NCBI RefSeq assembly: GCF_001570585.1
Contig: NZ_BBXF01000015.1
Coordinates: 1 to 61,783 of the forward strand
Source: Herbidospora daliensis
GTDB taxonomy: Bacteria > Actinomycetota > Actinomycetes > Streptosporangiales > Streptosporangiaceae
Length of the DNA: 61,783 nt
Reading direction: 5' to 3'
Position 1 is the first letter of the stretch, and the number at the start of each line of letters is the position of its first letter. A model generated the notes under the pieces. The model searched no databases. It was not told where the DNA came from and worked only from the letters and a program-made list of their open reading frames with translations. Shown one piece after another: positions 46,437 through 55,535 of the stretch. A program made the translations under genes and the position numbers.

Positions 46437-46511
46437 GACGCCGCAGTCTACGCGGCAAGGTTTTGTCCCCTCATGAACCTGCGGATGATCTGCGCAAACT
46501 AGCCTCGAACC
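46437..46511. promoter_or_regulatory. Divergent promoters rpe / ABC transporter
   Basis: Plus strand: TAGCCT (46500-46505), 6 nt, ATG 46512, giving a leaderless ABC transcript. Minus strand: TAGACT (46450-46445), 8 nt, rpe ATG. Neither start has a recognisable ribosome-binding site. Confidence 0.5.
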
Positions 46512-47408
46512 ATGATCAGCGCAGCCGGCCTGACCAAGGTCTACGGCGGGAGGACCGCCCTCGATCACGCCGATTTCACGGTCCGGCCGGGTGTGGTGAC
46601 GGGTTTCCTCGGCCCGAACGGCGCGGGCAAGTCGACCGCGATGCGGCTGATCCTCGACCTCGACCGGGCCACCTCCGGCTCGGTCACCGTCAACGGCCGC
46701 CGCTACCGCGACCTGCCCGTGCCGCTGCGCGAGGTCGGCGCGCTGCTGGAGGCCAAGGCGTGGCACGGCGGCCGGTCGGCCTACGACCACCTGCGCTTCC
46801 TGGCCCGCACCAACGGCATCCCCAAACGGCGGGTCCGCGAGGTGCTCGACATCGTCGGCCTGCACGACGTCGCCGGGAAACGCGCCAAGGGCTACTCGCT
46901 CGGCATGGGCCAGCGGCTCGGCATCGCCGCCGCCCTGCTGGGCGACCCCGCGATCCTGATGTTCGACGAGCCGGTCAACGGGCTTGACCCCGAGGGCATC
47001 CTGTGGATCCGGCGGCTCATGCAGTCGCTGGCGGCCGAAGGGCGGACCGTGTTCGTCTCCAGCCACCTGATGTCGGAGATGGCGGTCACCGCCGGGCACC
47101 TGATCGTGATCGGCCGGGGCCGGATCCTGGCCGACACCCCGGTGGCCGACTTCATCCCCGCGAGCCACGTGCGGGTCCGCTCCCCCGACCTGCCGGCCCT
47201 CGTCAGGGCCGTCGCCGCCGAGAGGTGGCAGGCCCGTCCCGCCGACAACGCCCTTCTCGTGTACGGGGTCACGCCCGCCGACGTCGGCGACCTCGCCCAC
47301 CGGAACGGGATCCGGGTGCACGAGCTGGCGGCCGTCCACCCGTCGCTGGAGGAGGCGTTCATGCGCCTGACAGCCGACAGCGTCGAATACCACGGGGGCG
47401 GTGGATGA
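46512..47408 (+). CDS. ABC transporter ATP-binding protein (export type)
   Basis: 298-residue ATPase. Walker [18 protein letters not shown], the signature variant [15 protein letters not shown], Walker [17 protein letters not shown] and H-loop [13 protein letters not shown]. This subtype, with LSLGM in place of LSGGQ, is common in actinobacterial drug or bacteriocin-type exporters paired with a single ABC-2-like permease. The permease gene follows with a 4-nt overlap. Substrate unknown; self-resistance or membrane-stress roles are possible. Confidence 0.9.
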   Translation: MISAAGLTKVYGGRTALDHADFTVRPGVVTGFLGPNGAGKSTAMRLILDLDRATSGSVTVNGRRYRDLPVPLREVGALLEAKAWHGGRSAYDHLRFLARTNGIPKRRVREVLDIVGLHDVAGKRAKGYSLGMGQRLGIAAALLGDPAILMFDEPVNGLDPEGILWIRRLMQSLAAEGRTVFVSSHLMSEMAVTAGHLIVIGRGRILADTPVADFIPASHVRVRSPDLPALVRAVAAERWQARPADNALLVYGVTPADVGDLAHRNGIRVHELAAVHPSLEEAFMRLTADSVEYHGGGG

Positions 47409-48193
47409 CCCTGCGGCGGGCCGGCTTCGCGGGGGCCGTGGCCGGGGAGTGGATCAAGATCTGGACCGTGCGGTCGACGTTGTGGAGCATGTTCGCCACC
47501 GTCGTGGTCACCGTGGGGTTGTCGTCGCTGCTGGCGCTGGCGTACACGTTGTCGTACGACCGGCTCGGGTTCCGGGCCCGGCTGGCCTTCGACCCGGTCG
47601 CCTACGGGCTGGCCGGGCTGAACTTCGGGGTGATCACCCTGGGCGTGCTCGGGGTGCTGGTGGTGTCGACCGAGTTCTCGTCGGGGCTCATGCGGACCTC
47701 GCTGTCGGCCGTGCCGCGCCGGTCGCGGCTGCTGGCCGCCAAGGCCGTCGTGCTGGCCGTCGTCGCGCTGGCCGTGGGGCTGATCTCGTCGTTCGCCGCG
47801 TTCTTCGCCTCGCAGGCGGTCTTCTCGATGCGGCGGCTCGGCGTCGGGATCGGCGACCCCGAGGTGCTGCGGGCGGTCACCGGCGGCGGGCTCTACCTGA
47901 CGCTGATCGCGCTGATCTCGCTCGGCGCCGGGGCGATCGTGCGGCACACCGCCGGGGCGATCACGTCGGTGCTCGGGGTGCTGTTCGTCGCGCCGATCTT
48001 CGGGGTGTTCCTGCCGGAGGACTGGGGGCGTACCGTCCAGAAGTTCCTGCCCCCGGCGGCCGGGAGCGCCATCTTGACCACCCGCGAGACGCCGGTCACC
48101 CTGCCTCCGTGGCAGGGCTTCGGCGTCTTCGCGGGCTACACGGCCCTGGTGCTGGTGGTCGCGTTCGTCCTGTTCAGGCGTCGCGACGTCTGA
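47405..48193 (+). CDS. ABC transporter permease (ABC-2 type)
   Basis: 262-residue integral membrane protein with six helices. It has a pre-TM segment [18 protein letters not shown] and the motif [21 protein letters not shown] typical of ABC-2-like permeases paired with the preceding ATPase. ATG overlapping the ATPase stop by 4 nt. Its last 20 bp overlap the 3' end of rsmB on the opposite strand. Confidence 0.9.
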   Translation: MTLRRAGFAGAVAGEWIKIWTVRSTLWSMFATVVVTVGLSSLLALAYTLSYDRLGFRARLAFDPVAYGLAGLNFGVITLGVLGVLVVSTEFSSGLMRTSLSAVPRRSRLLAAKAVVLAVVALAVGLISSFAAFFASQAVFSMRRLGVGIGDPEVLRAVTGGGLYLTLIALISLGAGAIVRHTAGAITSVLGVLFVAPIFGVFLPEDWGRTVQKFLPPAAGSAILTTRETPVTLPPWQGFGVFAGYTALVLVVAFVLFRRRDV

Positions 48194-49583
48194 GCAGCGC
48201 CAGGAACATCGCGTCGGTGCCGTGGCGGTGCGGCCAGAACTGGGCGTAGGGACCGTCGCCGAGGCCCGGGACCTCGGGCAGGAACGAGCGCGCGTCGAGG
48301 GTCTCGGCCAGCTCGGCCATGTCGCCCACGACGGCCCGCGTCTCGGCGATGTGCGGCGAGCAGGTCACGTAGGCGACCACGCCGCCCGGCCGGACCGCCC
48401 GCAGCGCCGACCGCAGCAGCGTGCGCTGGAGCGCGGTGAGCTCGGGGATGCCGCGCTGGTCCCGCCGCCACCGGGCCTCCGGACGGCGCCGCAGCGCCCC
48501 CAGGCCGGTGCACGGCGCGTCGAGCAGGACGCGGTCGAACACCCCCTCCCGCCAGGGCGGGTTGGCGCCGTCGGCCACCACGACGGCGGCCTCCTTGGTC
48601 GCCTGCCAGGCCAGCCGGGCCCGGTGTTCCTGCGCGTCGCCCGCGAGCAGCCGCGCGCCGGTCTGCGTGGCGATCGCGTCGAGCAGGCCCGCCTTGCCGC
48701 CGGGACCCGCGCACATGTCGAGCCAGGTGCCGTCGCGGTCGTCGAGCGGCACCCGGGTCAGCGCGAGGGCGACGAGCTGGCTCGCCTCGTCCTGCACCGC
48801 GGCGCGCTGTTCGCCGACCGCCTTGAGCTGGCCGGGGTCGCCCTCGGTCAGGTAGGCGCCGTAGGGCGAGTAGGGGGCGGGCTCGGCGCCGGCGTCGACG
48901 AGCTCGTCGATCGTGGCCCGGCCCGGCCGCGCCACCAGGGCCACGCGGGGCCGCTCGTTGTCGGCCTCCAGGACCTTGGCGGTCTCGTCGACCGAGCCGC
49001 CGACGGCGTCACGCAGAGCGGTGACGATCCACTGCGGGTGGCTGTAGGTGACGGAGAGATGGCCGATCGGGTCGTCTTCGACCGGCGGCGCGACGGCCTT
49101 CAGCCACTCGTCGAGCGAACGCTGGCTGACCTTGCGCAGGATCGCGTTGGCGAACCGCGACGGCCCCTGGCCGACCCGCAGCCGGACCAGGTCGATCGTG
49201 GCGCTGACGGCGGCGTGGGCCGGGATGCGGGTGCGCAGCAGCTGGTGGACGCCCAGGCGCATGGCGTCGAGGAGCGGCGGGTCGATCTCCTCCGGCGGGC
49301 GGTCGCTGCACGCGGCGATCACCTCGTCGTAGGTGCCCAGACCCCGCAGGGTGCCGTAGGCCAGCTCGGTCGCGAGGGCGGCGTCGCGGCCGGTGATGTC
49401 ACGCTGGCGCAACATCTGCGGCAGCAGCAGGTTGGCGTAGGCGTCGCGCTCGTCGACGGCCCTCATCAGGTCGTACGCCGCGTTTCTCGCCTCGTCACGG
49501 ACGGGCTTGGGGGGCCTCGGGGGGCCGCCGCGCCGAGCGGTGGAGCGGGCCCGTCCTGAGGGGTTGTTGCCCCGGTTCGTCAT
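48174..49583 (-). CDS. rsmB: 16S rRNA (cytosine967-C5)-methyltransferase RsmB
   Basis: 469-residue two-domain enzyme. The N-terminal NusB-like domain (ARNAAYDLMRAVDERDAYAN and ALATELAYGTLRGLGTYDEV) binds RNA; the C-terminal SAM domain has WLDMCAGPGGKAGLLDAI. The two active-site cysteines are in VLLDAPCTGLGALRRRPE and AYVTCSPHIAETR. The Arg/Gly/Pro-rich N-terminus is an actinobacterial extra. Forms an operon with def and fmt. Confidence 0.96.
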   Translation of the reverse strand: MTNRGNNPSGRARSTARRGGPPRPPKPVRDEARNAAYDLMRAVDERDAYANLLLPQMLRQRDITGRDAALATELAYGTLRGLGTYDEVIAACSDRPPEEIDPPLLDAMRLGVHQLLRTRIPAHAAVSATIDLVRLRVGQGPSRFANAILRKVSQRSLDEWLKAVAPPVEDDPIGHLSVTYSHPQWIVTALRDAVGGSVDETAKVLEADNERPRVALVARPGRATIDELVDAGAEPAPYSPYGAYLTEGDPGQLKAVGEQRAAVQDEASQLVALALTRVPLDDRDGTWLDMCAGPGGKAGLLDAIATQTGARLLAGDAQEHRARLAWQATKEAAVVVADGANPPWREGVFDRVLLDAPCTGLGALRRRPEARWRRDQRGIPELTALQRTLLRSALRAVRPGGVVAYVTCSPHIAETRAVVGDMAELAETLDARSFLPEVPGLGDGPYAQFWPHRHGTDAMFLALLRRRDA

Positions 49584-49631
49584 CTGGCGGTTGCCTTTGG
49601 TCGGTGGTGGCGAGCGATCATTCAGGGTAGC

Positions 49632-50558
49632 TCAGCTGAGGTGGTCGCCTTCCCCGATCCGGGCACCACGGGCCCAATCGCCCGCCGTCATCGGCTTCTT
49701 CCCCTCGGCCCGCACCTCGCCGAGGAGCACGGGGTGACTGGCCGTGCCGACCCAGACGCGGTTCTTCTGGACGCGGATCTCGCCCGGCGCGAGCTTCTCG
49801 GCGTCGGGCGCCGGGGTGGTCGCGCCGAGTTTGAGGCGGTGGCCCCGGAACTCGGTCCAGGCGCCGGGATTGGGCGTACAGGCCCGGATGAGACGGTCGA
49901 CGCGGAGGGCGGGGGCGGTCCAGTCGACCCGGGCGTCGTCGACCTGGATCTTGGGCGCCAGGCTGACGCCCTCGGCGGGTTGCGGGCGCGCTTCGAGGGA
50001 GCCGTCGTCGATGCCGTCGATCGTGGCGGCCAACAGGCCCGCGCCCGACTCGGCCAGCCGCGCCAGCAGCTCGCCGCTCGTGTCGGACGGCCGGATCTCC
50101 TCGGTGACCACGCCGAACACCGGGCCGGCGTCGAGCTCCTTGACGATGCGGAAGGTGGCCGCGCCGGTGATCTCGTCGCCGTGGAGCACGGCGTGCTGGA
50201 CGGGGGCCGCGCCGCGCCAGGCCGGCAGCAGCGAGAAGTGCAGGTTGACCCAGCCGTGGACCGGGATGTCGAGCGCCGCCTGCGGCAGCAGCGCGCCGTA
50301 GGCGACCACCGGGCAGCAGTCGGGCGCGATCTCGCGCAGCCGGTCGAGGAACGCCGGGTCGCCGGCCTTCGCGGGCTTCAGCACCTCGACGCCCGCCTCG
50401 GCGGCGAGCTCGGCGACCGGGCTGGGATGGAACTGCCGGCCCCGCCCCGACTGGGCGTCGGGCCGGGTCACCACGGCCGCCACCTCGTGGCGGGAGGCCA
50501 GCAGCGCCTTCAGCGACGGGAGCGCGGTCTCGGGGGTGCCCGCGAAGACGAGACGCAC
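49632..50558 (-). CDS. fmt: Methionyl-tRNA formyltransferase
   Basis: Formylates initiator Met-tRNA using 10-formyltetrahydrofolate. The 308 residues start [16 protein letters not shown] and have [19 protein letters not shown], the catalytic [20 protein letters not shown] (Asn, His) and [17 protein letters not shown]-terminal OB-like domain follows ([13 protein letters not shown]). The GTG start shares one base with the def stop (TAGTG). The pairing with def supports coupled N-terminal formyl handling. Confidence 0.96.
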   Translation of the reverse strand: MRLVFAGTPETALPSLKALLASRHEVAAVVTRPDAQSGRGRQFHPSPVAELAAEAGVEVLKPAKAGDPAFLDRLREIAPDCCPVVAYGALLPQAALDIPVHGWVNLHFSLLPAWRGAAPVQHAVLHGDEITGAATFRIVKELDAGPVFGVVTEEIRPSDTSGELLARLAESGAGLLAATIDGIDDGSLEARPQPAEGVSLAPKIQVDDARVDWTAPALRVDRLIRACTPNPGAWTEFRGHRLKLGATTPAPDAEKLAPGEIRVQKNRVWVGTASHPVLLGEVRAEGKKPMTAGDWARGARIGEGDHLS

Positions 50559-51106
50559 TAGATCGCCCTCCCGAACGTGGCGTGCGGCGAGAACTTGACG
50601 ACGGGGGCGGCCAGACCGCTCCACTCGGCCTGCCGGACCGCCTTCATGGCGAGCTTGCGCTGCCTGGCGTCCATGCGGTCGACGAACAGGATGCCGTCGA
50701 GGTGGTCGGTCTCGTGCTGGAGGCAGCGGGCCATCAGGTCGGTGCCCTCGATCGTGACCGGGTCGCCGTGCATGTTGAAGCCCCTGGCGACCGCCCGGAT
50801 CGCGCGCGGCGTCGGGAAGGCCAGGCCGGGGAAGGACAGGCAGCCCTCCTCGCCGTCTTCGTCGCACTCGTCGCCGAGGTCGAGGACCGGGTTCACCAGG
50901 TGGCCGACGACGTCGTCGATGTTGTAGGTGAAGACGCGGAGCCCGACGCCGATCTGCGGAGCGGCCAGGCCCGCGCCCGGGGCGTCCATCATCGTGTCGG
51001 TCAGGTCTTTGACGAGCTTGCGCAGTTCCTTGTCGAAGGTCTTCACCGGCTCCGCCGGAGTGCGCAACACGGGGTCGCCGAACAGGCGGATCGGCTGAAC
51101 TGCCAC
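50558..51106 (-). CDS. def: Peptide deformylase
   Basis: Iron/zinc hydrolase that removes the formyl group from nascent proteins. The 182 residues hold all three metal motifs: [19 protein letters not shown] (Cys ligand) and [12 protein letters not shown] (two His ligands and catalytic Glu). GTG start with AAGGAG upstream. The C-terminal ~20 residues ([19 protein letters not shown]) extend beyond short deformylases. Confidence 0.96.
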   Translation of the reverse strand: MAVQPIRLFGDPVLRTPAEPVKTFDKELRKLVKDLTDTMMDAPGAGLAAPQIGVGLRVFTYNIDDVVGHLVNPVLDLGDECDEDGEEGCLSFPGLAFPTPRAIRAVARGFNMHGDPVTIEGTDLMARCLQHETDHLDGILFVDRMDARQRKLAMKAVRQAEWSGLAAPVVKFSPHATFGRAI

Positions 51107-51151
51107 CAGAAGGCTCCTTGGACTAGGGATCAGCCCAGTTTAAGGGCCCTC

Positions 51152-52381
51152 TTAGCGCGACCGGGTCTTCATCGCCGCCTTGCGGGCGGCCTTGGCGACC
51201 ACGACGTCGGGGTGGTTCTTGCCGAGCAGTTCGAGCACCGCCAGCGCGTCGGGATGGTCGGCCGCACCCATGATCGGCACCAGGCTGAGCAGGTCGTCGC
51301 CGAGCACGTCGAGGTCGCCGCCCTTGGCCGGGGCGCCCAGGTAGAGCAGGGCGGCCAGGGTGTCGACGGCCACCCACGCGCCGTCGGCCTCACCGAGCGC
51401 GGGGGCGTCGAAGTCGCGCACGCCCAGCCAGGCGGCGGCGTAGCGCCACATCAGCGGCTCGTCGAGCGCCTCGCGCACGGCCGGGGCCGCCTCGGGGCCG
51501 AGCTCTTCGAGGATGGTGCCGGCGGTGCCGCGCTGGGCGGCGTTGCCGGTCGCGGCGATCTTGATGAGGTCGCGGGCCGCCTCCTCGGGCGCCCGCCGCT
51601 CCAGCCACAGGCTCGCCGCGCTGGCCGACGCCTTGCCGGCGATCAGCGCGTCGATGAGCTCGCCGGCGGTCAGCAGGGCCAGGCCCTCGATCTCGCTCAG
51701 CGAGGGGGCGTCGTGGCCCTCGCGCAGCAGGTCGCGGCGGACCGCCCAGACGCCGATCGGGGTGAGCCGCACCGAGTCGGCCCCCGCCGGTTCGATCAGC
51801 CCGCAGTAGGCCAGCAGCTCCATCGCCGCGGCCAGCTCGGTGGGCAGCGCCAGCCGCAGCCGCCGCAGCTCCTGGAGCCCGGCCTCGCAGCCGACCTCGT
51901 GGGCCTGCAGGATGCCGGTCGTCAGCAGCGGCACCGCCATGCCCTCGCGCACCGAGTACATCGTCGCCAGGATCTCGGTCAGGTGCTCGTCGACGACGGC
52001 CGAGCCGGTCAAGCCCTGCTCGTCGGTCCGGTCGAGCACGTCCATGACGACGCCGTCCCAGAACTCCATCGTGTCGCGCACCCCCGGGCCCGGCCGGGCG
52101 CCCTCAGGGGTGATCTCGATCAGGCGGCCGTTGACCGCCACGATCCACAGCAGCCGCAGCCGGTCGGCCTTCAGGCCGAGGTCGTGGACGACCTGCGCGG
52201 CGTCGCCCGGCAGCAGGTTGTGATCGTCGGCGACGGGGCGGGTGCCGGTCCAGGCGGCGAGGCGGGCCGCGTCGCGTACCAGGGAGACCGCCCGCACCTG
52301 AGCGGCGAGCTCGTCGTCGAGCGCCAGCTCGACCGGCGGGAAGGTGAGCACGTCGCTGTCGAGGATCGCTGAACCTGGCAT
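51152..52381 (-). CDS. Conserved protein of unknown function (shorter paralogue)
   Basis: 409 residues, acidic, no signal peptide or membrane helix. The central part has a winged-helix-like stretch (SVRLTPIGVWAVRRDLLREG), followed by helical repeats (APEEAARDLIKIAATGNAAQ; GTILEELGPEAAPAVREAL) that recall HEAT-type arrays. It ends HPDALAVLELLGKNHPD and a basic AKAARKAAMKTRSR. It is a paralogue of the next gene upstream, with matching central and terminal segments. TAAGTT lies 6 nt before the ATG, so it may have its own leaderless promoter. I do not recognise a characterised relative. Confidence 0.8.
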   Translation of the reverse strand: MPGSAILDSDVLTFPPVELALDDELAAQVRAVSLVRDAARLAAWTGTRPVADDHNLLPGDAAQVVHDLGLKADRLRLLWIVAVNGRLIEITPEGARPGPGVRDTMEFWDGVVMDVLDRTDEQGLTGSAVVDEHLTEILATMYSVREGMAVPLLTTGILQAHEVGCEAGLQELRRLRLALPTELAAAMELLAYCGLIEPAGADSVRLTPIGVWAVRRDLLREGHDAPSLSEIEGLALLTAGELIDALIAGKASASAASLWLERRAPEEAARDLIKIAATGNAAQRGTAGTILEELGPEAAPAVREALDEPLMWRYAAAWLGVRDFDAPALGEADGAWVAVDTLAALLYLGAPAKGGDLDVLGDDLLSLVPIMGAADHPDALAVLELLGKNHPDVVVAKAARKAAMKTRSR

Positions 52382-52393
52382 TCCTGCAACTTA
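52382..52393 (-). promoter_or_regulatory. Leaderless -10 of the 52381 gene
   Basis: TAAGTT (52393-52388), 6 nt, ATG 52381, located in the 23-bp gap after the paralogue's stop codon. Confidence 0.4.
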
Positions 52394-52404
52394 CTCCACA
52401 CTGG

Positions 52405-54090
52405 TTACCTGATACCCCGCGAACGAGCCTTGAAGGCGGCCTTCCTGGCGGCCTTGGCGGCGTTGCGGTCAGGCAGGGTGTGCCCGAGCAATTCAAGCAC
52501 CTGCACGACGTCGGGGTGCTCCACCTTCCACATGTCCTCGATCACCTCGGGCGACGGCCCGGAGGCGGCCATGTTCTCGGCGAACGACTCGGGATCGGCC
52601 TCGGCGGCCGGGATCGCCAGGGCGAGCATGTCGACGCTGACCCAGAGCATCTCGTCGTCGGTCATCGGCGGCGCGCCCAGCCGGCGGGCCGACAACCAGT
52701 GGATGACGTGGGGCCGAAGCTCCTGGTCGGACAGGTAGCGCCGGACGGCGGGCTCGGCCTCGAACCCCAGCCGGTCGACGATCGTGACGGCCACCCCGCG
52801 CACCTCGGCGGGCGCCCCGACGACCGCTTCGAGCAGCTCCCCCGCCGCCTCGGCGGGCGACCGCGCGCCCAGCCAGCGCACGATGTCGGGCTCGGCCGCC
52901 TCGGGCGTGATCCCGTCGGACAGCAGCCCCGCGATGAGCCCGCTCGCGTCGCCCTCGGCCAGGTCGGGCGCGATGGGCGCGTCGAGGCCGAGTTCGGCGT
53001 ACATCTCGCGGATGCCCCACATGCCGTGGGGGGTCAGCATGAGACCTTCGTCGGTGATGGCGACCGTGCCGGCCGCGACGAGCCCTTCGAGGGCCTCGGT
53101 CAGGTCGCCCACCGGCCCGTCGTCGGCCACCTCGCTGAGGTAGTCACCCACCGCCTCGACCGGGACGGGCACCTGGAGCCGGTAGAGCAGGTCGTGGATG
53201 GCGTAGACCTCCTTGTCGACCACCGCCGACCCGGTGACCTCGCCCCGGTCTTCGCCGAGGAACTCGACCAGCCCGACCCAGAGGTCGAGCACGTCCTCGT
53301 CGGCCCGCTCGGCAAGGGCCCGAAAGCCGGCCTCGGCACTGACCTGGACGCCGTCGAGCTCGGCGAGCCCGAGCTCCAGCGCCAGCCCCCAGGCGACGGC
53401 GGGCCGCGCCACCCCGCGCCCCGCGAGCTCCTTGGCGTCTTTGACCCGGAGGGCCTTGCGGGTAGTCGCGGTAGCCCCGCTGCCCACCATCCAGGCGACA
53501 ACGGTGTGGGCGTCGCGCAGCAGCGGCACCCGCCGCACCATCGCGGCGACCTCGCCCGGCGCCGCCAGCCGCACCGGCGGCAGCGGCGCGCAGCCGGGAC
53601 AGTCGCAGTCTTCGTCGAGGGTGAGGCTGCGCCCCTGCCCGAGCCGCGGCGCGGCGTCGTCGACCCCCGGCTCGATGAGCTCGAAGGTGTCGGCCCCGAT
53701 GACGCTGAAAATGCTCTTGGCCATGCCGAACTTGGACGAGTCGGCCAGCGCGGCCGGCATCAGCGGCCCCACCCGGTCGAGCGTGCCCCGCATCTCGGCG
53801 GCGGTCGTGCCGTCGATCTCCCCGGTCGCCGCCAGGAAGTCGACGAGCGAGCGGGCGGCCAAGACGGTCCCCGGCGCGCTGTCGGGCGGGGTGATCACCT
53901 TGCGGGGGTAGATCTCCAGCAGCAGTTCCTCGAAAGTGGCGGGCCGGAAATCCCCCGGCGCCCCGACCTCCAGGTAGTCACTCGCGTAGTCGCAGAGCAG
54001 CCTGATCTCATCGACATCGGGCGTGACGCCGTTCTCGTGCCCCCACACGCGCAGGCCATCGATGGCCCGGTTCACCCATTCGATCGACAC
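52405..54090 (-). CDS. Conserved protein of unknown function (longer paralogue, CxCxxC motif)
   Basis: 561 residues, acidic and predicted soluble. An N-terminal helical region absent from the paralogue (residues ~1-155) is followed by a cysteine cluster C162-D-C164-P-G-C167, then a region matching the neighbouring 409-residue protein: LTPHGMWGIREMYAELGLDA near 316-335, HEAT-like helices and the ending HPDVVQVLELLGHTLPD plus AAKAARKAAFKARSRG. The cysteine cluster could bind metal. The cell role is unknown. The GTG start follows TAGCGT by 6 nt. Confidence 0.8.
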   Translation of the reverse strand: MSIEWVNRAIDGLRVWGHENGVTPDVDEIRLLCDYASDYLEVGAPGDFRPATFEELLLEIYPRKVITPPDSAPGTVLAARSLVDFLAATGEIDGTTAAEMRGTLDRVGPLMPAALADSSKFGMAKSIFSVIGADTFELIEPGVDDAAPRLGQGRSLTLDEDCDCPGCAPLPPVRLAAPGEVAAMVRRVPLLRDAHTVVAWMVGSGATATTRKALRVKDAKELAGRGVARPAVAWGLALELGLAELDGVQVSAEAGFRALAERADEDVLDLWVGLVEFLGEDRGEVTGSAVVDKEVYAIHDLLYRLQVPVPVEAVGDYLSEVADDGPVGDLTEALEGLVAAGTVAITDEGLMLTPHGMWGIREMYAELGLDAPIAPDLAEGDASGLIAGLLSDGITPEAAEPDIVRWLGARSPAEAAGELLEAVVGAPAEVRGVAVTIVDRLGFEAEPAVRRYLSDQELRPHVIHWLSARRLGAPPMTDDEMLWVSVDMLALAIPAAEADPESFAENMAASGPSPEVIEDMWKVEHPDVVQVLELLGHTLPDRNAAKAARKAAFKARSRGIR

Positions 54091-54102
54091 AGGGAGACGC
54101 TA
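54091..54102 (-). promoter_or_regulatory. Leaderless -10 of the 54090 gene
   Basis: TAGCGT (54102-54097), 6 nt, GTG 54090. It marks the probable left limit of the gene-free region. Confidence 0.45.
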
Positions 54103-54918
54103 ACGGGTTACTGACCGCATCGCGAATTCACGCCGTTGGACGACCCCACGCGAAGGGCCTGCGGGCGCTCGCGATCATGGGGCGGGCCGGCCCGCGAGGG
54201 GGTCTCACTCGCATCGCGGCGCTCGGAACCGGAATGGCGTCGCTTGGGCCGGCCGCATATGCGGGCGACCGGCCTTGACGAAATCGCGCGTTTTTCTTCC
54301 TGGAGCCTGGCGTGTAGGCGGGAACCGAAGCCAATCACGGCGTCGATTATCGGCACGCCGGAAACACGTCTGCATCACGTGAGATCCATGGGCCGGCGTC
54401 TGTGCCGAAGGGCTCGGCATTTGGAACCGGCGACGTTTCCGCGTGGGATTCGGACCGTCCTGCGGCGCGACTTGTGATGCCGAGCATGCGGACCGTGCGG
54501 AGGTTTCCGCGGGGTACCTGCGTCAGCGGCGATCGACTCGGCCGACACACTGACAGGCTGGCCTATACAGCCTCAGGCTATGCGGGGTTGGCCTTGGCGA
54601 CCCCGGCCTCCAGCGCGGCAGCACGTGGCGGCAAGACTCCGCTTGCCCAGGGCGCATACGATGCCCATTTCGACCTCTGTCGTGCTGATGCATTCGAGTT
54701 CCGCCAATGCACGCAAGCGGGATCCGCTTCAGGTGGAGTCATCGACGGGCTTCCGGGCGCACAACGACAGAATTGCCGCGACTCGCGATCCTTTTGCCGG
54801 ATTAGAACCGGAATCCCGACAGAGAGGGAAGCGCTCTTACCCTTGGTCAAGTGACGACACTCTGGTCTTAACAGAACCCGAAGATGCCACCACCGCAGGT
54901 AACTCGGCATGGTCCACG
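54103..54918. other. Gene-free stretch of lower GC
   Basis: About 815 bp without a convincing gene. Base composition is visibly less GC-rich than the flanks, codon-position bias is absent and frames are short. Open frames of up to 150 codons exist on both strands (for example 54402-54854 plus, 54578-55033 minus), but none has a family resemblance, normal actinobacterial GC3 or a ribosome-binding site. No transposase remnant, tRNA or terminal inverted repeat was recognised. It runs directly into the 30-bp array. Confidence 0.6.
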
Positions 54919-55485
54919 ACGACCGGCGAGTTCCGGTAGTCAGAGGTGACAGTCGACGGCCTCCAGTAGCCGCAGGCAACGATCGGCGAACGTAGGCCGT
55001 CGCAAGCGACGATCGGCGAGCTCGAGTGGTCACAGCCGACGGTTGACGGCCTCCAGTAGTCGCAGGCGCCGATCAGCGAACTTGGGTGGTCGCAGGCGAC
55101 GATCGGCGAGCTCCGGTAGCCACACGTGACGGTCGACGGCCTCCGCTAGTCGCAAGAGACGATCAGCGAGCTCGGGTGGTCGCAGGCGACGATCGGCGAC
55201 CTCGGGTAGCCACACGTGACGGTCGACGGCCTCCAATAGTCGCAATCGACGATCGGCGAACGTGGGTCGTCGTAAGCAAAGATCGGCAAGCTGGGGCCGC
55301 CCTAGGCGACGATCGGTGAACTCGGGTGCGCCCCGGTAGGCACTCCGGTAATCACTCCGGTAGTGACAGTCGGCGAACTCGGGGCGTCGTGGCCGACGAT
55401 CGGCGACCTCGGGTCGTCGTAGGAGACGATCGGCGAGCTCGGGTGGTCGCAGGCGATGATCGGTGAACTCGGGGCGTCGTAGGCG
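54919..55485. repeat. 30-bp tandem array with 90-bp higher-order repeat
   Basis: Eighteen head-to-tail degenerate 30-bp units begin at 54919, 54949, 54979, 55009, and so on to 55456; one unit (55309-55365) has a 27-bp insertion. Units typically open ACGATCGGCGA and close GTCGCAGGCG on the plus strand. Every third unit in the first part (54949, 55039, 55129, 55219) is a distinct class opening ACGGTCGACGGCCTCC, so the array evolved by duplicating a 90-bp triplet. No spacers exist, so it is not a CRISPR. As the period is 10 codons, frames stay open: a 169-codon minus frame starts with a GTG overlapping the priA stop (GTGA) and would encode decapeptides like RRLRPPELAD. I do not call it a gene. 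Confidence 0.9.
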
Positions 55486-55535
55486 ACGCGGGCCGACGAA
55501 CACCGTGAGGTCTTCGCCCTTGAGATCACGCGTGA

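Noticed and set aside
54402-54854. 150-codon plus-strand frame in the gene-poor region
   Set aside because: No ribosome-binding site, no actinobacterial GC3 bias, no recognisable domain; a minus frame of equal length overlaps it.
54919-55485. CRISPR array
   Set aside because: Units are directly adjacent with no unique spacers, are degenerate, and no cas gene is nearby; it is a tandem minisatellite.
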